From positions 1 through 6,094 of the forward strand of contig CAZMRK010000731.1 of assembly GCA_964568355.1 (NCBI GenBank): a stretch of DNA of 6,094 nucleotides, in the 5' to 3' direction. This document shows, one piece after another, positions 1 through 4,796 of the stretch. Numbering within the stretch: the first letter of the stretch is position 1; every line of letters starts with the position of its first letter. The notes beneath the pieces were generated by a model. That model was not told where the DNA came from. It saw only the letters and a list, made by a program, of their open reading frames with translations, and searched no databases. This DNA comes from JAJPJX01 sp964568355 (GTDB taxonomy: Bacteria > Acidobacteriota > Terriglobia > Bryobacterales > Bryobacteraceae). Made by a program: the position numbers and the translations under genes.

Positions 1-107
1 CCGAAGGCTGAAGCAAAGTCCAGGACGTGGGACGCCGTAAGGGCGGTGCCCACCACCCCCCGCAGTCCCACGTGGGAGATGCGCAGGGAACGGCTGGTAT
101 CCGTCAT
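1..107 (-). CDS. Phosphoglucomutase/phosphomannomutase-family protein, N-terminal part (runs off the left edge)
   Basis: The first 35 codons, read leftward from an ATG at 107, are visible; the rest lies outside the window. The peptide contains RISHVGLRGVVG at residues 9-20, then LTASHVLDFASAFG. This resembles the N-terminus of alpha-D-phosphohexomutases (GlmM, ManB and Pgm types), which open with a G-[IL]-R-G-x-x-G loop that binds phosphosugar, followed by 'LTP...' and a helix ending in AFG. Family members are cytoplasmic and interconvert hexose-1- and hexose-6-phosphates through a phosphoserine. That catalytic serine is beyond the window, so the substrate cannot be named. The start codon overlaps the stop of the upstream CBM9-like gene as ATGA (104-107), which suggests translational coupling. 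A TGAGG lies 12-16 nt upstream, within the preceding gene. The reading frame is open to the edge. The family call is an inference from a short stretch; the exact member is unknown. Confidence 0.85.
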   Translation of the reverse strand, partial: MTDTSRSLRISHVGLRGVVGTALTASHVLDFASAF

Positions 108-796
108 TTGCCAGTGAGCCTCAGGCGCCCGAAAGCCTCCGGCTCGTGGAACGAACGGGAATTGGTAGGCTGCCAGGCGATGTACCTGCGGTTGGGGTCG
201 GCATCCTGGCAGCGGTAGAGGTTGGCCCGCATTTCGAGACCGTTGGCCGGGGTGCGGGAGTCAATCGAAGAGAGGGGAATCTGCATGACGCCGTACCAGA
301 TCTTTTTCTTCTCGTCGATGCGAGCGGCGGCCTTGAATCCGGAATCCCACTTGATGCCGTTGCCGAGGTTGGGCTGATCCTTGTGGATATCCAGGTCGAC
401 CCACTCGGCCTGAGGAGAGATCTCGAATTCCTTATAGTGCAGGATATTTTGAAAGTCGGAGCCGATGAACAACTCGGCCACATCCCAGTTCCACAGGTTG
501 TTGGTTTCGGTTGTGGTGGAGGGGCTGGGGTGCAGATGCAGATTTTCGTAGGGGCAGATGAACAGCAGGTAGAGATTCTTATCGGTCCAGCGGGAGCGGA
601 TTTCGGTGCGATAGGCCGGCAGGGAGGCCCCGAGCGAGCTCTTATCGGCAATCACGCCCTGGATCCCCTTCCACGGTTTGGCGTTGGGGTCGGTGGTCAG
701 GGCGAAGTCGGCTTTGGCGTAATGGCTCAGGATTACACCCGAGCCTTCAGCCTGAAGGAACGCGGCAGCGAGCAGGAATAACAGGAGACTCTTCAT
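104..796 (-). CDS. Secreted carbohydrate-binding family 9-like (CBM9-like) protein
   Basis: The product is 230 aa. Residues 1-16 form a signal peptide (MKSLLLFLLAAAFLQA) with a likely cleavage after LQA, so the protein is exported. The rest reads as one CBM9-like beta-sandwich: an R/W-rich strand with DKNLYLLFICPYENL (72-86), then LWNWDVAELFIG (101-112), YKEFEISPQAEWVDLDI (121-137), and a terminal FHEPEAFGRLRLTGK. In this family, such domains bind sugars or occur in secreted glycan-related proteins. No catalytic domain is attached. The ATG at 796 was chosen because it gives a clean signal peptide and is preceded by AGAGGA, a Shine-Dalgarno-like motif, though close (3-4 nt). The longer open frame reaching to 1528 is only the antisense of the hydrolase gene. 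The gene lies 24 bp from the divergent hydrolase and overlaps the following mutase gene by 4 bp, so it heads an apparent operon. The ligand is unknown. Confidence 0.9.
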   Translation of the reverse strand: MKSLLLFLLAAAFLQAEGSGVILSHYAKADFALTTDPNAKPWKGIQGVIADKSSLGASLPAYRTEIRSRWTDKNLYLLFICPYENLHLHPSPSTTTETNNLWNWDVAELFIGSDFQNILHYKEFEISPQAEWVDLDIHKDQPNLGNGIKWDSGFKAAARIDEKKKIWYGVMQIPLSSIDSRTPANGLEMRANLYRCQDADPNRRYIAWQPTNSRSFHEPEAFGRLRLTGK

Positions 797-820
797 TCTT
801 CCTCTACTATACTGTCGGAC
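797..820. promoter_or_regulatory. 24-bp divergent intergenic region with overlapping -10-like boxes
   Basis: Only 24 bp separate the starts of the CBM9-like gene (minus) and the hydrolase (plus). The plus strand reads TATACT at 808-813 (5/6 to TATAAT), 7 nt before the hydrolase ATG. The minus strand reads TATAGT at 806-811 (5/6), 9 nt before the CBM9 ATG. The boxes overlap by four bases. The best -35 partner for the plus box, 17 bp away, is a weak GAGACT at 785-790. No good -35 is visible for the minus box. If these boxes are used, transcripts would be leaderless or nearly so and the two promoters would exclude each other. This is inferred from motif and spacing only. Confidence 0.35.
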
Positions 821-1675
821 ATGCGCTTGCAGAGATTTCTCGCTTTTCTGGTGCTGGCAGCGGGCTGCTTCGGGCAAACTCCGGCGCCCCCGATTCCCGA
901 CAACGTAACCATCGAGAAGAACATCCCCTACGACCACTATCCGGAAACGGTGCTGGATATCGTCCAGCCGAAAGAGGCCGGGAAGGAGAAACGTCCGGGC
1001 GTGCTGGTCATCCATGGCGGGGGGTGGGTGAACGGAACCAAGGAAGGGGTGTTTCAGAACTTCTGTCTTCCTTATGTCGAGAAGGGATTCGTGTGCGCGA
1101 ACGTCGAATACCGGCTGGCCAAGGTGGCTCCGGCTCCGGCGGCGGTCACCGATTCGCTGAACGCGGCGCGCTGGTTCTCGAAGAATGCCAAGAAATACAA
1201 CGTCGACAGCAAACGCATCGTGGTGACGGGTGGTTCGGCAGGGGGCCACCTGGCGCTGATGGTGGGACTGACGCCGAAATCGGCCAAGCTCGGCCCCGAG
1301 GCGCATGTGGCGGCCGTGGTGAACTTTTACGGCATCACGGATGTCGCGGACCAGTTGGACGGGCCGAACCGGCGCCAATACGCGGTGACCTGGCTGCCTG
1401 AACAGCCGGGGCGGATGGAACTGGCCAAGCGTGTTTCTCCGATGACGTATGTCCGCAAGAATGTTCCGGAGATTCTGACGCTGCATGGCGATGCGGATCA
1501 GACGGTGCCGTATGAACACGGCGTTCACCTGACCAAGGCTTTACGGGATGCGGGGGCGGACGCGGAATTGGTGACGGTGCCGGGCGGCCGGCATGGATTT
1601 CCGAAGGAGAAGATGGCGGAGCTGTATGAGCAGCAGATCTGGCCGTTTTTGAAGAAGCACAATATTTTGCGGTGA
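821..1675 (+). CDS. Secreted alpha/beta-hydrolase, esterase/lipase type (BD-FAE / alpha/beta-hydrolase-3 like)
   Basis: The product is 284 aa with a signal peptide at residues 1-19 (MRLQRFLAFLVLAAGCFGQ). The LAAGC in it looks like a lipobox but has Ala at -3, so type I cleavage near GQ is at least as likely. The mature part carries the full esterase set: oxyanion-hole HGGGW at 65-69, nucleophile elbow GGSAG at 137-141 with Ser139, HGDADQTVP at 222-230 with probable catalytic Asp226, and GGRHGF at 255-260 with His258. The 'SPMTYVRKNVPEILTLHGDAD' region (206-226) is typical of the BD-FAE-like group of acyl-ester hydrolases. It probably hydrolyses a small or carbohydrate-linked ester outside the cytoplasm; the substrate is not visible. 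No clear Shine-Dalgarno precedes the ATG. Acetylxylan or feruloyl esterase activity is possible, since such enzymes share this architecture. It is transcribed away from the CBM9-like gene and convergent with the lipoprotein gene. Confidence 0.93.
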   Translation: MRLQRFLAFLVLAAGCFGQTPAPPIPDNVTIEKNIPYDHYPETVLDIVQPKEAGKEKRPGVLVIHGGGWVNGTKEGVFQNFCLPYVEKGFVCANVEYRLAKVAPAPAAVTDSLNAARWFSKNAKKYNVDSKRIVVTGGSAGGHLALMVGLTPKSAKLGPEAHVAAVVNFYGITDVADQLDGPNRRQYAVTWLPEQPGRMELAKRVSPMTYVRKNVPEILTLHGDADQTVPYEHGVHLTKALRDAGADAELVTVPGGRHGFPKEKMAELYEQQIWPFLKKHNILR

Positions 1676-1685
1676 GGGGGGTGGC

Positions 1686-1724
1686 CGTCGACTGAAGTCG
1701 ACGCTGCCCGCTGAAGCGGGCGCC
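1686..1724. repeat. Two tandem 19-nt stem-TGAA-stem hairpin modules (REP-like; probable bidirectional terminator)
   Basis: Hairpin 1 is GTCGAC-TGAA-GTCGAC (1687-1702), extendable by a C-G pair to 7 bp. Hairpin 2 is GCCCGC-TGAA-GCGGGC (1706-1721). Each is followed by GC plus one base, so the unit repeats every 19 nt. The TGAA loop is identical while both arms change together to keep pairing. The element lies between two convergent genes and has no T-run, so a Rho-independent terminator in the strict sense is not shown. The arrangement resembles dispersed REP-like palindromes; dispersal cannot be seen from one locus. Confidence 0.75.
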
Positions 1725-1740
1725 ACGTGCGGGCGCCACG
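1716..1740 (+). repeat. 12-bp direct repeat GCGGGCGCCACG, two copies 13 nt apart
   Basis: GCGGGCGCCACG occurs at 1716-1727 and again at 1729-1740, separated by a single T. The first copy includes the right arm of the second hairpin, so the repeat looks like a partial duplication of the tail of the hairpin element, 7 nt before the lipoprotein stop codon. It contains the self-complementary GGCGCC. Confidence 0.8.
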
Positions 1741-1747
1741 CTGGGCT

Positions 1748-2368
1748 TTAGCGCATGGTTTCCAGGTAGTCTCCGGTGCTGGCGTCGACGTAGACGGAGA
1801 AGTTGCTGGTTCCTACGGATTCTCCCCAGATCACGCGCCAGGCGGGATTGGGGTGCTTGTCGGTTTTCTCCAGGAGGAAGGTGATGGGCTTGCCCGGGGT
1901 TTTCTTTTCGTAGTCCGCGCCACCCTTTTTCAAAGCGGTCTGATAGGCGGCATCGGTATCGATTTTGGCGGCGGCCATCAGGAACGACTTTGTGTTGGAA
2001 GACCCGGACCAGCTTTGATCCAGACCGGCGAAGACTCCTTTGTGGAGATTGCCTTGAGCCTCGATGACGGAATAGGTATAGCTGCGAGCCTTGGCCAAGC
2101 GCTGGGAGACGAATGTGACCTGCCAGGCGGCAGCCTTCCCAGGTTCCGCTTTTACTTCGGGGAGGATGATGCTGTTCATGCGCACCGGCTGGATGTCCGC
2201 GGACCATCCCCGTGCGGCAGTGTACATCTGGTAGAGAGCATGCAGCCCGCTCACCGGCTCCGCCGGCTTTTCCTCGGCCTTCTTTGCCGCCTGCCGGGGG
2301 ACGTCGGAACTGCAGCCAGCAAGGACCAGGAAACAGGCACAGGCTGTAAAGAGCGTGAACTTTTTCAT
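1748..2368 (-). CDS. Exported lipoprotein with PepSY-like C-terminal region, function unknown
   Basis: The product is 206 aa. It starts with a classic lipoprotein signal: MKKFTLF, a hydrophobic stretch and lipobox LAGC, giving lipidated Cys19. Next comes a short charged linker (KKAEEKPAEP, 29-38). Residues 134-204 resemble a PepSY-type fold: a helix with DTDAAYQTALKKGG, then strands, then PAWRVIWGE (175-183) and VYVDASTGDYL (192-202), a typical closing hairpin of PepSY domains. An earlier stretch, AWQVTFVSQRLAKARSYTYSV (81-101), has a similar pattern and may be a degenerate first copy. PepSY domains are often found in secreted protease propeptides or as inhibitory or binding modules; no enzyme motif is present here. 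The start is fixed by the signal peptide; only a weak GGA is seen 11-13 nt upstream. It is divergent from the TPR gene and convergent with the hydrolase. The domain call is an inference. Confidence 0.85.
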   Translation of the reverse strand: MKKFTLFTACACFLVLAGCSSDVPRQAAKKAEEKPAEPVSGLHALYQMYTAARGWSADIQPVRMNSIILPEVKAEPGKAAAWQVTFVSQRLAKARSYTYSVIEAQGNLHKGVFAGLDQSWSGSSNTKSFLMAAAKIDTDAAYQTALKKGGADYEKKTPGKPITFLLEKTDKHPNPAWRVIWGESVGTSNFSVYVDASTGDYLETMR

Positions 2369-2391
2369 AGAAATGGCGTCCTGCGCACTCC

Positions 2392-2421
2392 ATTCTAGCG
2401 AACGTTCCCGGTGCGTGCCAT
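2392..2421 (-). promoter_or_regulatory. Possible sigma70-like promoter of the lipoprotein gene
   Basis: Read on the minus strand, ATGGCA (2416-2421, 4/6 to TTGACA) and TAGAAT (2392-2397, 5/6 to TATAAT) are separated by 18 bp. Transcription would start near 2385, giving a leader of about 17 nt before the ATG at 2368. The upstream box overlaps the -10 box of the divergent TPR gene. Motif evidence only. Confidence 0.4.
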
Positions 2422-2445
2422 AATGAGCTAGCTGAAACGGGAGGT
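2419..2445 (+). promoter_or_regulatory. -10-like box and strong ribosome-binding site of the TPR protein gene
   Basis: CATAAT at 2419-2424 matches TATAAT at 5 of 6 positions, but no recognisable -35 lies 16-18 bp upstream. GGGAGGT at 2439-2445 is a near-perfect Shine-Dalgarno with 6 nt to the ATG at 2452. It decides the start over the internal ATGs at codons 9 and 11. An 8-bp palindrome, AGCTAGCT (2426-2433), sits where transcription would begin. Confidence 0.6.
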
Positions 2446-2451
2446 AATTCG

Positions 2452-3765
2452 ATGTTCCCGAGCATTCGCATTTCCATGGTTATGGGGCTGGCGGTGGGGA
2501 TCGCCATTACTCCGGGAGCGGCATTCAGCCAACAGCGGGGGAATCAAACTCCTCCATCCACGACCACGCCAGCGCCGGGGCCAGGCAACAACACCGGTAC
2601 TCCCGGCATTCCCGGGGGCCGCAACACACCGGGGAACGTGCCGTTTCCCGGCCAGCAGGGGCAGACCCAGCCGGGCGCGCAGCAGTATCCGCAGATGCCG
2701 CGGCCGATTTTTCTTTCCGGCAAGGTGGTGCTCGACGACGGCACTCCCCCGCAGGAACCGGTGGTGATCGAGCGGGTGTGCAACGGCCGGCCTCGTCCGG
2801 AAGGCTACACCGATACAAAAGGCCGGTTCAGTTTCCAGGTGGGGCAGAACACGGCCATGATGGCCGATGCCAGCTATGACGGAATGGGCTCGAGCGGCTA
2901 TGGAACGCCCGGCATCCCCGGGGGCAGGGGCATGACAGCCGGCAGCCGCAACCAGGGCATGGGCTCGATGGGCGACATGGGGCTGGGACGCGATCTTTCG
3001 ATGTGCGAACTGCGCGCGGTGCTGCCGGGCTTCCGGTCCGACACGGTAAACCTGGCCAACCACCGGTCGCTGGATGATCCAAATGTGGGGACGATCGTGC
3101 TGCATCGCCTGGGCAATGTAGAGGGCACCACGATCAGCGCGACCAGCCTGCAGGCGCCGAAGGATGCCAAGAAAGCCTACCAAAAGGGCAAAGACGCCCT
3201 GAAGAAAAACAAAGCGGAAGAAGCGGAGAAGCACTTCCAGAAAGCCGTGGATCTGTATCCGAAGTACGCGGTGGCCTGGTATGAGCTGGGGGTATTGCAG
3301 CAGAAGAGCCAGAAGCCGGAAGACGCGCGGAAATCCTACCAGCAGGCGCTGGCCGCCGACAGCCGGCTGATCCTGCCTTATCTGCAACTCTCGATGCTTG
3401 CGGTGCAGGAGAAGAAGTGGGAGGAAGTGGTGGAGACCACCAATCGCGCGGTCAAGCTGGATCCGGTGGACTTTCCACAGGCCTACTTTTTCAACTCGGT
3501 GGCGAACTACTATCTGCGGCGTATGGACGCCGCCGAGAAGAGCGCCCGCGAGGCCCAGAAACTGGACACGGAGCATCGCTATCCCAAGATCAACCATGTG
3601 CTAGGCGTGATTCTGGCCGAGAAGCGGGACTACCCGGCCGCGGTCGAGCAGATGCGCAGCTATTTGAAGTTCTCTCCGGACGCGCAGGATGCGGAGACGG
3701 TGAAGAAGCAGTTGGTCGAACTGGAAAAGCTTTCCAATCCGAGCGCCAAGACCAGCGAGCAATAA
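2452..3765 (+). CDS. Exported TPR protein with carboxypeptidase-regulatory-like domain
   Basis: The product is 437 aa. The signal peptide (1-26) ends AAFS before QQ. Residues 27-87 are a Pro/Gly/Gln/Thr-rich linker. A carboxypeptidase-regulatory-like beta-sandwich starts at SGKVVLDDGTPP (89-100) and includes GYTDTKGRFSFQ (118-129). It is interrupted by a Gly/Met/Ser-rich insert (about 133-184) and resumes at CELRAVLPGFRSDTV (185-199). From about 237 to 411 there are five TPR units: KKAYQKGKDALKKNKAEEAE, YAVAWYELGVL, LPYLQLSMLAVQEKKWEE, AYFFNSVANYYLRRMDAAEK and NHVLGVILAEKRDYPAAVEQ. TPGIPGGR occurs twice (50-57, 152-159), once in the linker and once in the insert. TPR units bind protein partners, so a periplasmic or surface scaffold role is likely; no enzymatic motif is seen. 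The architecture recurs in Acidobacteriota genomes (recalled, not searched). It appears monocistronic, with a repeat-rich spacer after it. Confidence 0.9.
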   Translation: MFPSIRISMVMGLAVGIAITPGAAFSQQRGNQTPPSTTTPAPGPGNNTGTPGIPGGRNTPGNVPFPGQQGQTQPGAQQYPQMPRPIFLSGKVVLDDGTPPQEPVVIERVCNGRPRPEGYTDTKGRFSFQVGQNTAMMADASYDGMGSSGYGTPGIPGGRGMTAGSRNQGMGSMGDMGLGRDLSMCELRAVLPGFRSDTVNLANHRSLDDPNVGTIVLHRLGNVEGTTISATSLQAPKDAKKAYQKGKDALKKNKAEEAEKHFQKAVDLYPKYAVAWYELGVLQQKSQKPEDARKSYQQALAADSRLILPYLQLSMLAVQEKKWEEVVETTNRAVKLDPVDFPQAYFFNSVANYYLRRMDAAEKSAREAQKLDTEHRYPKINHVLGVILAEKRDYPAAVEQMRSYLKFSPDAQDAETVKKQLVELEKLSNPSAKTSEQ

Positions 3766-3771
3766 AAGAAA

Positions 3772-3822
3772 CCGCCGATGGACGCCGGTTCCCGCCGATA
3801 GACGCCGGTTCCCGCCGATAGA
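3772..3822 (+). repeat. 20-bp tandem repeat, about two and a half copies
   Basis: Unit 1 (3772-3791) and unit 2 (3792-3811) have the form CCGCCGATrGACGCCGGTTC and differ at one base. Unit 3 keeps only the first 11 bases (3812-3822). The repeat begins 6 nt after the TPR stop. AACCGCCG (3770-3777) can pair with CGCCGGTT (3783-3790) with one C-C mismatch, forming a hairpin. On the minus strand that hairpin is followed by a T-rich TTTCTTTT-like tract formed by the stop region. The period is not a multiple of three, and no frame across it looks coding. Confidence 0.85.
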
Positions 3823-3860
3823 TGGGGTGAGGGGACAAATCCTTCATCGAGCTGTGCTTC

Positions 3861-3890
3861 TTGACTTTCGCAGCGCGGGTTTTTTATTCT
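3861..3890 (+). promoter_or_regulatory. Sigma70-like promoter of the anti-sigma kinase gene
   Basis: TTGACT at 3861-3866 (5/6 to TTGACA) is followed after 18 bp by TATTCT at 3885-3890 (4/6 to TATAAT), preceded by a run of T. The start site would be near 3897, leaving a leader of about 30 nt before the ATG at 3928. No good Shine-Dalgarno is visible in that leader. The other bases of the 162-bp spacer (3766-3927), apart from the 20-bp repeat, show nothing I can name. Confidence 0.6.
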
Positions 3891-3927
3891 AGCGGTTCGT
3901 TTGGCCACGCCTTAGGCCGGTTTAACT

Positions 3928-4368
3928 ATGGGGAACAACGCGCGCGGCGAAACCGAAACTGTCGATCAGTTTCTGGATTCGACACTGGAAAGCGTGGATA
4001 GCGCCGAAGAACTTGCGATCCAGGTGGCCCGGAAAGCAGGGTTCGAAGAAGATGATCTGAATAAGATCGCCATGGCCGTGCGTGAGTCGATGGTCAACGC
4101 GGTAGTCCACGGCAATCGGTACAACGCGCGCAAGCGGGTGCATTTATCCGTTTCGAAGGAAGCGGACCGGCTGCTGGTGAAGGTCGGGGATGAAGGGGAG
4201 GGCTTCGACTACGAAAATCTTCCAGACCCCTTGGCGGAGGAGAATCTGCTGCGGAATTCCGGGCGCGGCATATTTCTGATGCGGGCTTTCATGGACGAAT
4301 TCGCGATCCGGCGGCTGAGTCCGACTGGCATCGAAGTGACGTTGGTCAAATATCGGGCGGCACGATAA
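3928..4368 (+). CDS. Anti-sigma factor / serine-protein kinase, RsbW-SpoIIAB type (HATPase_c_2)
   Basis: The product is 146 aa, the usual length for the family. It is a single GHKL ATPase-like domain: N-box AVRESMVNAVVHGN (50-63) with Glu53 and the Mg-binding Asn57, G1 box DEGEGFD (88-94), and G2 box GRGIFLMRAFMD (112-123), closed by GIEVTLVKY. Family members use ATP to phosphorylate a serine on a STAS anti-anti-sigma factor and, when free, bind a partner such as a sigma factor, acting in the cytoplasm by partner switching. The likely substrate is the STAS protein encoded 47 bp downstream. All boxes needed for activity are intact. The ATG start is supported by length; a weak leader leaves a slightly later start possible. 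A near-consensus promoter lies upstream. The partner it controls is not encoded here, so the output (sigma factor or another target) is unknown. Confidence 0.92.
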   Translation: MGNNARGETETVDQFLDSTLESVDSAEELAIQVARKAGFEEDDLNKIAMAVRESMVNAVVHGNRYNARKRVHLSVSKEADRLLVKVGDEGEGFDYENLPDPLAEENLLRNSGRGIFLMRAFMDEFAIRRLSPTGIEVTLVKYRAAR

Positions 4369-4400
4369 CGCAGATTTCCAGTTCGAGTGAGTGAAGAGCC

Positions 4401-4406
4401 AGGAGG
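4401..4406 (+). promoter_or_regulatory. Ribosome-binding site that sets a GTG start
   Basis: AGGAGG is a perfect Shine-Dalgarno core located 9 nt before the GTG at 4416. It supports that non-ATG start for the STAS gene and independent translation from the kinase gene upstream. Confidence 0.85.
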
Positions 4407-4415
4407 CATAATCCA

Positions 4416-4760
4416 GTGAGCGTAAAGTTGAGTACACGGCAAGTGGGTGACGTCACCGTGGTGGACGTAGCGGGACGGATCACGCTGGGCGAGGGATCGA
4501 GCGCCTTGCGTGACACCTTGCGCGAGATGGTCGCTAAGAACCAAAAAAAGATTCTGTTGAACCTCGGCGAGGTTTCCTACATCGACAGTTCGGGTATCGG
4601 GGAATTGGTATCGGGTTTCACGACGGTTACAAATCAGGGCGGGCAGTTGAAACTGCTCCATCTCACCAAGCGGGTGAAGGATCTCCTTCAGATCACCAAG
4701 CTGTACACGGTTTTCGATGTGCATGAAGACGAAGCCAGCGCGGTTCGCAGCTTCAGTTAG
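4416..4760 (+). CDS. STAS-domain anti-anti-sigma factor (RsbV/SpoIIAA type)
   Basis: The product is 114 aa and consists of one STAS domain. It begins KLSTRQVGDVTVVDVAGRIT, a typical first strand pair. It contains ILLNLGEVSYIDSSGIGEL (46-64), where DSSG (57-60) is the phosphorylation loop. Ser59 aligns with the phosphorylated Ser58 of Bacillus SpoIIAA, so it should be a substrate for the adjacent kinase. In its unphosphorylated form such a protein binds the kinase and frees the kinase's partner. The GTG start is set by a strong AGGAGG. The gene is 47 bp downstream of the kinase and in the same direction, so they are probably cotranscribed. The kinase-first order is opposite to the antagonist-first order of the classic Bacillus spoIIA and rsb operons. 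No phosphatase or sigma gene is next to it. Confidence 0.93.
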   Translation: MSVKLSTRQVGDVTVVDVAGRITLGEGSSALRDTLREMVAKNQKKILLNLGEVSYIDSSGIGELVSGFTTVTNQGGQLKLLHLTKRVKDLLQITKLYTVFDVHEDEASAVRSFS

Positions 4761-4766
4761 CCTCAC

Positions 4767-4790
4767 GCCTGACCGCGCAAGCGGTCAGGC
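4767..4790. terminator. Perfect 10-bp hairpin with GCAA tetraloop between convergent genes
   Basis: GCCTGACCGC (4767-4776) pairs perfectly with GCGGTCAGGC (4781-4790) around a GCAA loop. It begins 6 nt after the STAS stop and ends 6 nt before the thiS stop. GCAA belongs to the GNRA class, which forms very stable loops in RNA; the plus-strand transcript carries it, while the minus strand gives TTGC. No T-run follows on either strand, so the function as a bidirectional terminator is inferred from position and strength. Confidence 0.6.
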
Positions 4791-4796
4791 TCCCTG

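Noticed and set aside
146..781. 211-aa plus-strand open frame opposite the CBM9-like gene
   Set aside because: The Gly/Val-rich pattern is typical of an antisense frame in GC-rich DNA; the minus-strand product is clearly a secreted CBM9-like protein.
821..877. Lipoprotein assignment for the hydrolase from LAAGC
   Set aside because: The residue at -3 is Ala, not Leu, Val or Ile, and a type I cleavage site near GQ fits equally; left as undecided rather than called.
797..1528. Minus-strand open frame extending the CBM9-like protein to 474 aa
   Set aside because: It is antisense to the hydrolase gene, is rich in Arg and His as GC-rich shadow frames are, and the true start at 796 has a signal peptide.
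1727..2398. 223-aa plus-strand open frame opposite the lipoprotein gene
   Set aside because: The lipoprotein on the other strand has a textbook lipobox and coherent domain; the plus frame is its complement and lacks a family pattern.
1335..2507. 390-aa minus-strand open frame
   Set aside because: It crosses the hydrolase, the hairpin spacer and the lipoprotein gene in another frame; its composition (Arg, Pro, Ser, His) shows no domain and no signal.
2428..3597. 389-aa minus-strand open frame
   Set aside because: It is the antisense shadow of the TPR gene; its His/Arg/Leu-rich sequence has no recognisable motif.
3772..3822. CRISPR array
   Set aside because: Units are directly adjacent without spacers, are only 20 bp and number under three; no cas genes are present.
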